DNA of 8,812 nt from NCBI GenBank assembly GCA_040905025.1, contig JBBDSJ010000038.1:1-8812 (forward strand), written 5' to 3'. The notes under the pieces are model-generated. The model was not told the origin of the DNA. It made no database searches and worked only from the letters and a program-made list of their open reading frames with translations. This stretch comes from JBBDSJ01 sp040905025. Lineage in GTDB: Bacteria > Pseudomonadota > Gammaproteobacteria > Methylohalomonadales > Methylohalomonadaceae. Below are positions 1 to 6,025 of this stretch, in pieces. The position numbers and the translations under genes are program-made. The first letter of the stretch is position 1; each line of letters begins with the position of its first letter.

Positions 1-5
1 AAACC

Positions 6-54
6 TGGTCGGGGTGAGAGGATTTGAACCTCCGGCCCCTGCCTCCCGAAGGCA
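6..54 (-). other. 3' fragment of tRNA-Pro (CGG); probable attachment site of an island
   Basis: Read on the minus strand, this is the 3' part of a proline tRNA. It has most of the anticodon stem (TGCC / GGCA), a 7-base loop TTCGGGA with anticodon CGG, a variable loop, a T arm with loop TTCAAAT closed by a 5-bp stem, the acceptor strand CACCCCG, discriminator A and CCA. The matching 5' acceptor strand CGGGGTG and a D arm should lie near plus positions 55-85, but nothing there fits. Pairing is lost one base before the end of the anticodon stem, so the similarity stops at about 54. A tRNA 3' end without its 5' half is the typical product of tyrosine-recombinase integration. From its orientation, the element lies to the right and chromosome to the left. 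A decayed tRNA gene is the alternative. Confidence 0.75.
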
Positions 55-513
55 TCAGGGCGTTTGTAAGCAATTGTTTTTAACAGACATGCTGGAGACG
101 CCCGTCGATGTAAGTTCCCAACAAGTCATAACGGGTCCGGACTGATCCCGGCATATTTCCGGCAGTGCACAGGTGGTCCATGAATCAAGATATTCACAGC
201 GACTCCGATAGAGTTTTTGCGCCCATCAAAGGGTCCAATTTGCTAGATCGAAATTTCGTCTTCCCTGTCTGGACAGCCCACCGCTTCCCAACGTCGGAGT
301 ATCTCGGCAACATCGTCCATAGAGTTAACAACCGCTTGTTGGTTGTTTTCACAGTGGACGAATTTCCGCCACTCGTCGTGATGTATATCCGACAGCCTTG
401 TAAACTCCTCCCGCCACGTTACCACTCTGATCCTCGAAATTTGACTGTTTTCAATTTCAGAAGGACAGCCATGCCGATGATGTTTCTAGCCGATCGATGT
501 TCGGGATCAATGG
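55..513. other. Mostly non-coding stretch beside the att site
   Basis: Between the tRNA fragment and the end of the MarR-type gene I see no recognisable gene, apart from a possible 60-codon minus-strand ORF at 243-425. A plus-strand frame is open from 165 to 566 but resembles nothing known and overlaps the end of the regulator gene. No integrase, insertion sequence or convincing terminator is visible. Confidence 0.5.
243..425 (-). CDS. Possible small hypothetical protein (60 aa)
   Basis: This short minus-strand frame starts with GTG. GAGGA lies about five bases upstream, a plausible ribosome binding site. The translation is hydrophilic and looks helical (WREEF, HHDEWRKF, MDDVAEILRRW), with two cysteines and no membrane segment. 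The frame stays open upstream to about 485 without an ATG, so it could also be the tail of a broken larger gene. It lies between the att fragment and the MarR-type gene, on the same strand as the latter. I do not recognise a family. A chance ORF is quite possible. Confidence 0.3.
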   Translation of the reverse strand: MVTWREEFTRLSDIHHDEWRKFVHCENNQQAVVNSMDDVAEILRRWEAVGCPDREDEISI

Positions 514-1125
514 CTAGCGAGCCGGCAGGAAATTTACGCAAAGCTGCTGCGTTTCGGCTTCCATGAGCGGTTCATCCACCAAAGAGCAACAGTAATTGGG
601 TTTACCGTTTGCGTAACATCCATCCTCTTGGAAATACTTGCAGCTAGGACACATTCCAAAATGACACTTTCCTCGCTGCTGCGCCATCGTGCGCAACATG
701 CGTTCTAAACCGCGTGCGACAGTATGGGATGCTGAGTTTGATAGTGCGCCGGCTGCAACCACCAGCGCCTCGAAGGGATCCTCGGCAAGCAACTTCTTCG
801 ACTTGTAAGTCAGAGTAAAATCAATACTTCGGCCGTCGGACTTCGATCGCTTGCGCGACAGGTAGCCATTCTGCACCAGGCTTTTGACGGTCTGAGATGC
901 CGTGCCGCGTGTAGTGCCATGGAACTCGGCGAAGGCTGAGACGGTTCGCGAGAAGCGATTGGCGCGGGAAAAATACCGAATCGCCGTCCACTGAGCGAAT
1001 GTCAGATCGCCAATGAATTTGTCTCCGCGGGCCAGGCAGCCCAGCTGCATAACCAGCTCGGCTACTGTTCGATCGCTAACATCCGAGAGTGCGGCCATCG
1101 CTGGATCGTATCGTTCCGATACCAT
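514..1125 (-). CDS. MarR-type winged-helix regulator with Cys-rich C-terminal tail
   Basis: This is a DNA-binding protein of about 203 aa, predicted to be cytoplasmic. Residues ~15-145 have the look of a MarR winged helix: FAQWTAIRYFSR, then a helix-turn-helix region around FHGTTRGTASQTVKSLVQNGYLSRKRS, and a wing with SDGRSIDFTLT. The last ~50 residues carry seven cysteines (154, 159, 162, 170, 179, 180, 196) in a C-x4-C-x2-C ... C ... CC ... C arrangement. That could bind an Fe-S cluster or zinc, or sense thiol oxidation. It is divergent from the IscA-like gene, so it is the obvious candidate regulator of the plus-strand series. The start is uncertain. ATG at 1125 gives a normal MarR length and leaves an 80-bp divergent gap. 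The same frame extends to a GTG at 1194, 11 bp from the neighbour. Neither start has a clear ribosome binding site. Confidence 0.82.
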   Translation of the reverse strand: MVSERYDPAMAALSDVSDRTVAELVMQLGCLARGDKFIGDLTFAQWTAIRYFSRANRFSRTVSAFAEFHGTTRGTASQTVKSLVQNGYLSRKRSKSDGRSIDFTLTYKSKKLLAEDPFEALVVAAGALSNSASHTVARGLERMLRTMAQQRGKCHFGMCPSCKYFQEDGCYANGKPNYCCSLVDEPLMEAETQQLCVNFLPAR

Positions 1126-1126
1126 C

Positions 1127-1155
1127 TTGACAAGTATTACATCATCATTTAGTTT
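1127..1155 (+). promoter_or_regulatory. Candidate sigma70-type promoter for the iscA-led series
   Basis: A perfect -35 hexamer TTGACA (1127-1132) is followed 17 bases later by TAGTTT (1150-1155), a fair -10. The start of transcription would fall near 1162, leaving a leader of about 45 bases before the TTG start of the IscA-like gene. The -35 overlaps the interrupted palindrome CTTG-A-CAAG (1126-1134), and an 8-bp palindrome ATACGTAT lies at 1171-1178. Either could be bound by the divergent MarR-type protein. This is a pattern match only. Confidence 0.35.
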
Positions 1156-1205
1156 GGTTTCGCTACTAAAATACGTATCACGCAACCATTGCACAGGAAA
1201 TAGCC

Positions 1206-1547
1206 TTGTCGATAACGTTAACGGAATCAGCCGCCCGGCAAATCACCGCGCACATAACAAAGCGTGGCGAGGGCATCGGTTTGCGCCTTGGCGTCAAGAG
1301 GACCGGCTGCTCCGGATTCGCATATGACGTGGATGTAGCCGATCACCTCACACGGGACGACGTGCTCTTAAGAGACCGCGGCATAAAGATCGTCGTAAAC
1401 ATCGAACATCTGCCTTTGGTTGAAGGAACCGAGATAGACTTCGTACGGCAGGGGCTGAGCGACAGTTTCCGTTTTCGCAATCCGAACGTCAGCGGCGAGT
1501 GTGGTTGCGGCGAGAGTTTCAGCGTCGAGGATCACGGGGCACGGTAG
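1206..1547 (+). CDS. iscA: A-type iron-sulfur carrier, IscA/HesB family
   Basis: The protein has 113 aa, the usual length of an A-type carrier, which receives Fe-S clusters and passes them to apo-proteins in the cytoplasm. The three ligand cysteines are present: C35 in TGCSGFAY, and C99 and C101 in the C-terminal ECGCGESF. The frame starts with TTG. AGGA lies seven bases upstream and the N-terminus MSITLTESA fits the family, which supports this rare start. It is the first gene of the plus-strand series, with only 7 bp before the next gene, so the two are surely co-transcribed. A second A-type carrier (ErpA-like) lies 3.4 kb downstream. The host chromosome probably has its own isc/suf genes; this copy would be accessory. 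The isc-versus-nif role cannot be told from sequence, as no nif genes are visible. Confidence 0.92.
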   Translation: MSITLTESAARQITAHITKRGEGIGLRLGVKRTGCSGFAYDVDVADHLTRDDVLLRDRGIKIVVNIEHLPLVEGTEIDFVRQGLSDSFRFRNPNVSGECGCGESFSVEDHGAR

Positions 1548-1554
1548 GGTGAGC

Positions 1555-2484
1555 ATGGTATTGGATAAAGTCACGCGCGAGTCAATCGAAGCGTTATTGA
1601 ACGCTCATTCGATTGTGCTCTTCATGAAGGGATCGCCGGCCAGGCCTCAATGCGGCTTCTCCGCGGCGACTGTCAGTATTCTCGATACGCTTGTTAGCGA
1701 ATACGCGACCGTTGATGTTCTGGCCGATGCCACACTTCGCGAGGGAATCAAAACGTACGGCCAATGGCCGACCATCCCACAGCTCTATGTGAACGGCGAA
1801 CTCGTTGGCGGTTGTGACATTGTCACGGAGCTTTTCGAATCCGGCGAGCTTTTTGATTTGCTCGGGCTCAAGCTCCCGGTTGGCTCAGCGCCGACAATTA
1901 CGTTCTCGGATAAGGCGGCAGCAGCGGTACGTCATGCATTGGATCAGCAGCCAGAGGAGATGTTCCTGCACGTCCGGATCGATGCCCGCTGGAGGACCCA
2001 ACTTGCGCTCGGGCCGACCAAAGCCCATGAAATCCGTTCTGAGGCTAATGGCATAGCGGTGCATATGGATCCGAGCACGGCGCAGCGAGCAAGCGGGTTG
2101 TTCGTCGAGGTCGTCGAGACGCTGCAAGGATCGGACTTTACGTTCGAAAATCCGAATGCGCCTCCCGCCGTTCAACAAATGGATGTTTCGACGCTTAACG
2201 CCAATATCGAAGCGGGTGAATCGGTGTACCTCTTCGACGTGCGGGGCCCGGACGAACGTGCGAAGGCGCAAATCAGAGTGGCGGTACCCCTTGACGAGGG
2301 AGCCGAGCGACTGATCGAGACCTTGCCCAAAGACACACCGTTAGTGTTTCACTGTCACGGCGGCGGGCGCAGTCAAGTGGCCGCGGAACGCTATCGGATT
2401 CGCGGCTTCATGAATGTTTACAACCTGGCTGGCGGGATTGACGCCTGGTCGCTGCACGTGGATCCAACGGTTCCGCGTTACTGA
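1555..2484 (+). CDS. Three-part fusion: CGFS monothiol glutaredoxin, Cys-less IscA-like domain, rhodanese
   Basis: This 309-aa protein has three parts. Residues ~5-105 are a Grx4/Grx5-type monothiol glutaredoxin with the CGFS motif (C33), MKGSP, and WPTIPQLYVNGELVGGCDI; such proteins bind and transfer [2Fe-2S] clusters with glutathione. Residues ~113-200 (ITFSDKAAAAV ... FTFENPNAPP) resemble an IscA/HesB domain but lack all three ligand cysteines. Residues ~205-305 are a rhodanese domain with DVRGPDE, the active-site loop CHGGGRS (C267) and GFMNVYNLAGGIDAW, suited to carry persulfide sulfur. ATG at 1555 has AGGG about five bases upstream and is chosen over an in-frame start 18 codons earlier, which would overlap iscA. 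The role is inferred to be Fe-S trafficking with a sulfur-handling module. The domains were identified by eye. Confidence 0.9.
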   Translation: MVLDKVTRESIEALLNAHSIVLFMKGSPARPQCGFSAATVSILDTLVSEYATVDVLADATLREGIKTYGQWPTIPQLYVNGELVGGCDIVTELFESGELFDLLGLKLPVGSAPTITFSDKAAAAVRHALDQQPEEMFLHVRIDARWRTQLALGPTKAHEIRSEANGIAVHMDPSTAQRASGLFVEVVETLQGSDFTFENPNAPPAVQQMDVSTLNANIEAGESVYLFDVRGPDERAKAQIRVAVPLDEGAERLIETLPKDTPLVFHCHGGGRSQVAAERYRIRGFMNVYNLAGGIDAWSLHVDPTVPRY

Positions 2485-2512
2485 GTCGCTCAAAGGCGTT
2501 CGAGGCAGTACA

Positions 2513-3295
2513 TTGGTTCAGTTTCGCCTCCCGTCTAACGCGCGCGTTCAACGCGGGCAATCCTTCCCGGCACCGCCCCGAGCAGACGAAGTCAAACGAT
2601 TCGTCTTCTATCGCTACGACCCGGAATCGAATGACAATCCGCGTGTCGACGCTTATCAGCTGGACGTTTCGGCTACAGGACCGATGGTTCTCGACGCCCT
2701 CATCCAGATTAAGGGCAAGATCGACTCTACCCTGACGTTCAGGCGTTCCTGCGGAGAGGGGATCTGCGGTTCCTGCGCCATGAATATCAACGGAACGAAT
2801 ACCTTGGCTTGCACGGCACCCATTCGTGACTGCAAAGGCACCATTCGCGTGTACCCTCTCCCTCATCTGCCTGTGATCAAGGATCTGGTCGTTGACCTGA
2901 CCCACTTCTTCGCACAGTACGCCTCCATTCAACCCTGGTTACAAACGCGGACGCCTGCACCACCCGACCGGGAACGGCTGCAACGCCCGGAGGAGCAAGC
3001 GAAGATTGATGAACCTGCCGCCTGCATCCTTTGTGCATGCTGTTCGACTGCCTGCCCTAGCTATTGGTGGAGCAGTGAACGGTTTCTCGGGCCCGCGATC
3101 TTGCTGCAGGCATACCGCTGGGTGATCGACAGCCGCGATGAGGCCACCGGTGAACGACTCGACGCACTCGAGGATCCGTACCGGTTGTACGGTTGTCACA
3201 CCATCATGAATTGCACAGCTGCCTGTCCGAAGGGCCTCAATCCCGCCCGAGCCATCGCCGAGCTCAAAAAACTGATGATCGCGCGCCGCCACTGA
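2513..3295 (+). CDS. sdhB: Succinate dehydrogenase iron-sulfur subunit (orphan copy)
   Basis: The 260-aa protein is a full-length SdhB of complex II, which carries electrons from the flavin subunit to quinone at the inner membrane. The [2Fe-2S] ligands are C80, C85, C88 and C100. The two C-terminal clusters are served by CILCACCSTACP (C171, C174, C177, C181), C228, C234 and C238. By analogy with E. coli, C171/174/177/238 hold the [4Fe-4S] and C181/228/234 the [3Fe-4S] cluster. The start is TTG at 2513. It gives MVQFRLPSN, which matches remembered alphaproteobacterial SdhB starts (MVQFxLPxN), and GAGG sits seven bases upstream. It lies 28 bp after the glutaredoxin fusion. No sdhA, sdhC or sdhD is near, so it must work with chromosomal partners if it works in complex II. 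The quinone-site residues P182, W185/W186 and H229 are the usual ones. Confidence 0.95.
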   Translation: MVQFRLPSNARVQRGQSFPAPPRADEVKRFVFYRYDPESNDNPRVDAYQLDVSATGPMVLDALIQIKGKIDSTLTFRRSCGEGICGSCAMNINGTNTLACTAPIRDCKGTIRVYPLPHLPVIKDLVVDLTHFFAQYASIQPWLQTRTPAPPDRERLQRPEEQAKIDEPAACILCACCSTACPSYWWSSERFLGPAILLQAYRWVIDSRDEATGERLDALEDPYRLYGCHTIMNCTAACPKGLNPARAIAELKKLMIARRH

Positions 3296-3370
3296 CCCTG
3301 CTGTCGGCACCCGATTGCCGCATAAACGACCATGCCCGATATCATCAGATAGTAGCGTGTCGAAACTATC

Positions 3371-3399
3371 TTGACAGACTGGTATCCATCAAGTAGCCT
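3371..3399 (+). promoter_or_regulatory. Weak candidate promoter upstream of nuoB
   Basis: In the 203-bp gap between sdhB and nuoB, TTGACA (3371-3376) is followed after 17 bases by TAGCCT (3394-3399), a poor -10. The -35 context ATCTTGACA is shared with the candidate promoter upstream of the IscA-like gene. Nothing else in the gap is recognisable. Confidence 0.22.
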
Positions 3400-3498
3400 C
3401 GATTCCATACTACATTGGCCGAGAAATACTGGCTGTCAGGACTCTCGCTTTCCTCAGACGCGACTGACGAACGCAGGTTATGTAGTGGCTGACTCGTT

Positions 3499-3991
3499 AT
3501 GGTGCACGGAACACAATCGCTCGAGGCAATGCAGCAAAGGGGTTTTGCTGTCACCACTGTGGACAAGGTGATGAAACGGGGCCCGTACCGGATCACTTTG
3601 GCCGATGACCTTTGGGCTCGCTTGCTGCGCGGTGGAGATGATGCATGCCGGTGCCTCGCGTTATGACCTCGAACGCTTTGGCGTAATCTTCAGACCCAGT
3701 CCTCGCCAATCGGATGTAATGGTCGTGGCCGGCACACTGGTGAACAAGATGGCGCCCGCGCTCAGGAAAGTTTACGACCAGATGCCTGAACCCCGCTGGG
3801 TGATTTCGATGGGCTCGTGCGCCAACGGCGGCGGCTATTACCACTACTCGTATTCCGTTGTGCGTGGCTGCGATCGAATTGTTCCGGTGGATATCTACGT
3901 CCCGGGGTGTCCGCCCACGGCAGAGGCGCTGCTATACGGGATCATTCAGTTACAGAAAAAAATCAGGAGGACGCAGTCGATTGCGCGCTAG
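3499..3991 (+). pseudogene. nuoB: NADH-quinone oxidoreductase subunit B, frameshifted
   Basis: NuoB holds cluster N2, the last Fe-S centre of complex I before quinone. Two frames together make a normal NuoB. Frame one begins at ATG 3499 and reads to a conserved RGFAVTTVDKVM (ends near 3573). The other reads NGARTGSLWPMTFGLACC from 3575 and runs on to the stop at 3991. They are joined by what looks like one extra base in AAACGGGG (3574-3581). Without the shift, the second part could start only at ATG 3605, giving 128 aa that lack the N-terminus. The N2 ligands are all present (counted from that ATG: C7, C8, C72, C102). The sequence resembles beta/gammaproteobacterial NuoB. A recent lesion, a sequencing error or, less likely, programmed frameshifting could explain it. 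No other nuo gene except nuoI is near. Confidence 0.85.
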
Positions 3992-4028
3992 GCAGTATGC
4001 AAGCCACTGCAACAGATCGGAACGTATT

Positions 4029-4514
4029 ATGACGTTAAGCAGTTTGTTGAAGACGTTTTTGCTGTGGGAGCTATTGCAAGGGCTTGGTGTGACCCTGCGC
4101 AATTTTTTCGCCAGAAAGGTAACGGTACGGTATCCCGAAGAGAAAACACCGCAATCGCCGCGATTCTGAGGTCTGCATGCCTTGCGGCGCTACCCGAACG
4201 GTGAGGAACGCTGTATTGCCTGCAAGCTTTGTGAGGCGGTCTGCCCGGCGCTTGCCATCACTATCGATTCTGATACGGGCCCCGATGGTCTGCGGCGTAC
4301 GACACGCTATGACATAGATCTCTTCGAATGCATCTATTGCGGATTTTGTGAAGAAGCCTGCCCCGTGGATGCGATCGTTGAGACCCGCATTCACGAATAC
4401 CATATGGAGACTCCCGGCCAGAATATTTTGACGAAAGATATGCTGCTCACCATCGGAGACAAGTACGAAGCGATGATTGCGGCCGACAAAGCAGCAGACG
4501 CTGCATATTTCTAA
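4029..4514 (+). pseudogene. nuoI: NADH-quinone oxidoreductase subunit I with in-frame TGA
   Basis: NuoI carries clusters N6a and N6b, which feed N2 in complex I. One reading frame from ATG 4029 to 4514 gives a complete NuoI of about 161 codons. It is interrupted by TGA at 4167-4169, between SPRF and GLHALRRYPNGEERC. Homologues have Arg there (SPRFRGLHALRRY), so a single CGA-to-TGA change explains it. Both ferredoxin motifs are intact: CIACKLCEAVCP (codons 62-72) and CIYCGFCEEACP (codons 101-111). The C-terminal half (RRTTRYDIDL, VETRIHEYH, MLLTIGDKYE) is of the beta/gammaproteobacterial rather than the alphaproteobacterial type as I remember them. It lies 37 bp after nuoB. Translation would give a 46-aa stub, unless the second half starts internally. 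A sequencing error cannot be excluded. Confidence 0.87.
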
Positions 4515-4529
4515 GCGGACGATAAGCTC

Positions 4530-4892
4530 ATGCGATTGCACCAGGCACGCACGTTTGAGACGGATGATTTAATGATGACGAGCATTGGATTCGACGTTAT
4601 CGGCGAAGAGATTACGGTAGATGGCGCGCTGCTGTCGGCAAAGTTCGGACTTACCGAGGAGCAGCTCAAGCGCGCCATGCATGGTGGTCAGCTAACAGCC
4701 GAGGTAGGAAAAGGAGTCGATGACGATGCCGGTCGGCTACAACTGACTTTCCGCTACCGCGGGCTGCGCTGGGCCGTCATAGTGGAAGTGGACGGCAAGA
4801 TCACGGAGTCGGTTCTACCGGTACGCGAGATACCGCTTCGCCGGTTCTACCCGCATCTCCGTCGGAGCGTCAGACAGGATAAAGAAGATTGA
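4530..4892 (+). CDS. DUF6522-like small protein
   Basis: This 120-aa protein contains the stretch GKGVDDDAGRLQLTFRYRGLRW, which resembles the G-V-D-x-D-A-G-R-x-x-LTF signature I associate with DUF6522, a family of unknown function in Rhizobiales. The rest (ITVDGALLSAKFGLTEEQLKRAMHGGQL) also fits. There are no cysteines and no signal or membrane segment, so it does not itself bind a cluster through Cys. It lies 15 bp after nuoI and 28 bp before the ErpA-type gene, inside the Fe-S series, which hints at a related job. ATG at 4572 is an alternative start that gives 106 aa and fits the family's length better; neither start has a strong ribosome binding site. No function can be stated. Confidence 0.75.
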   Translation: MRLHQARTFETDDLMMTSIGFDVIGEEITVDGALLSAKFGLTEEQLKRAMHGGQLTAEVGKGVDDDAGRLQLTFRYRGLRWAVIVEVDGKITESVLPVREIPLRRFYPHLRRSVRQDKED

Positions 4893-4920
4893 GAGTATGT
4901 ACTGATTGGTGAGGTGATTT

Positions 4921-5280
4921 ATGGACACGGTGGAACAACAGAGCGTGCGGGCAGCGCCACTGGTATTTTCTGATGTTGCGGCGGCAAAGGTCGGCGAACT
5001 CATCACCGAGGAGGGTAATTCGGCCTTGATGCTGCGGGTTTTTATCTCGGGTGGGGGATGCTCCGGTTTTCAATACGGATTCACCTTCGACGAGCGTCGG
5101 GAGGACGGCGACACGGCGATCGAGAACGCCGGAGTCGTCCTGTTGGTGGATCCGATGAGTGTTCAGTATCTGATGGGGGCCGAGATCGATTACAAAGAAG
5201 ACCTCCAGGGTGCCCGGTTTATTATCCGCAATCCCAATGCAGCTACCACCTGTGGATGCGGATCTTCATTCTCGGTTTAG
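4921..5280 (+). CDS. erpA: A-type iron-sulfur cluster insertion protein, ErpA-like
   Basis: This 119-aa A-type carrier has ligand cysteines C47 (ISGGGCSGFQYGF), C111 and C113 (TTCGCGSSFSV at the very end). The N-terminal extension before LVFSD and the motif RFIIRNPNAATTCGCGSSF are typical of ErpA, which delivers [4Fe-4S] clusters to apo-proteins, including respiratory ones. The start is secure: GAGGTG lies five bases before ATG 4921. It follows the DUF6522-like gene by 28 bp and seems to end the first group, as a 220-bp gap follows. With the IscA-like gene and the Cys-less IscA-like domain of the fusion, this is the third A-type module in 4 kb. The separation of ErpA from IscA rests on sequence flavour. 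Confidence 0.92.
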   Translation: MDTVEQQSVRAAPLVFSDVAAAKVGELITEEGNSALMLRVFISGGGCSGFQYGFTFDERREDGDTAIENAGVVLLVDPMSVQYLMGAEIDYKEDLQGARFIIRNPNAATTCGCGSSFSV

Positions 5281-5500
5281 AGCACCGCTGTGATCCAAGC
5301 GCAATTCTCAAACCGGCCGGGCAAGTGAATCACGTTGAACTATACTTTGAATAAAGCGAAGATTTTGGTAAGGGAATGCCCCGCGAAGAACGGGAATGCA
5401 ATGCCACGGATCCTCACTTTCCCCGACAATGCAATTCGCTAGTCGGTTGCTGTCGGCTTGAAAAGCGTTTTGCGCATTGAGCCGTACGGAAGAAATCGCG
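5281..5500. promoter_or_regulatory. 220-bp intergenic region with spaced direct repeat
   Basis: The octamer GGGAATGC occurs at 5372-5379 and again at 5392-5399, exactly 20 bp apart, or about two helical turns. A TATACT (5341-5346) could serve as a -10 element, but I see no matching -35. No clear terminator follows erpA. The region may hold the promoter of the ybaK-type gene, with the repeat as a possible binding site. This is pattern-level evidence only. Confidence 0.25.
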
Positions 5501-5959
5501 ATGCCCGTTAAAACGCTCAAAACATTTCTCGACAGCCATGACGTGAACTATGTTTGCATCAGTCACTCACCGGCTTACAGTGCTCAGGCAATTGCCGAAT
5601 CGGCACATATTCCAGGGAAGGAGCTGGCAAAAACCGTGATTGTAAGGATCGATGACAAGTTCGCCATGGCAGTCCTGCCCGCTTCCTGCCGCGTACATCT
5701 GGGCCATTTGAAAGCTTCCGTATCAGCATCGCACGTTGAACTCGCGACCGAAACCGAAGTAGAAAACCTGTTTCCGGACTGTGAAAGAGGTGCCATGCCG
5801 CCGTTTGGAAATCTCTACGACATGGATGTATATGTAGCCGAACAACTGGCGGAGGATGAGGAAATCGCTTTCAGCGCAGGTTCTCATGCTGAGATGGTCA
5901 GAATGTCTTATAAAGATTTCCAAAGCCTGGTGATGCCGAAGATTAGCGCACTGACCTGA
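5501..5959 (+). CDS. YbaK/ProX-type aminoacyl-tRNA deacylase domain protein
   Basis: This single-domain protein of 152 aa belongs to the YbaK/EbsC/ProXp fold, whose members hydrolyse mischarged aminoacyl-tRNAs in trans. Visible family features are ISHSPAYSAQAIAESAHIPG, the conserved lysine K44 in ELAKTVIV, and the glycine-rich motif GAMPPFGNLYDM (97-106). Length is normal. ATG 5501 has GGAAG eight bases upstream and is preferred to an in-frame TTG at 5477. Its neighbours are Fe-S proteins, so its job here is unclear. Fe-S or oxidative stress can raise mischarging, but that link is speculation. The substrate cannot be read from the sequence. Confidence 0.85.
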   Translation: MPVKTLKTFLDSHDVNYVCISHSPAYSAQAIAESAHIPGKELAKTVIVRIDDKFAMAVLPASCRVHLGHLKASVSASHVELATETEVENLFPDCERGAMPPFGNLYDMDVYVAEQLAEDEEIAFSAGSHAEMVRMSYKDFQSLVMPKISALT

Positions 5960-6025
5960 ATTTCGCAGTAATCGATATCAGTGCTTGATCAAGATGATAA
6001 ATTAGACAGAAGGTGTTCGAAGAAA

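Noticed and set aside
1..90. Complete tRNA gene
   Set aside because: The 5' acceptor strand CGGGGTG and D arm are missing where they should be (plus 55-85), so only a 3' fragment is supported.
486..517. Terminator for the MarR-type gene (CTAGCC ... GGCTAG)
   Set aside because: The stem is only 6 bp with a 20-base loop, includes the stop codon, and has no T-run.
165..566. Plus-strand open frame of 133 codons
   Set aside because: No recognisable family, no good ribosome binding site, and it runs into the end of the MarR-type gene on the other strand.
4167..4169. Selenocysteine at the nuoI TGA
   Set aside because: The position is Arg in homologues, not a redox residue, and I see no hairpin that would serve as a SECIS element.
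1206..5280. Part of a nitrogen-fixation (nif) cluster
   Set aside because: IscA and glutaredoxin/rhodanese genes can sit near nif genes, but no nif or fix gene and no sigma54 or NifA site is visible here.
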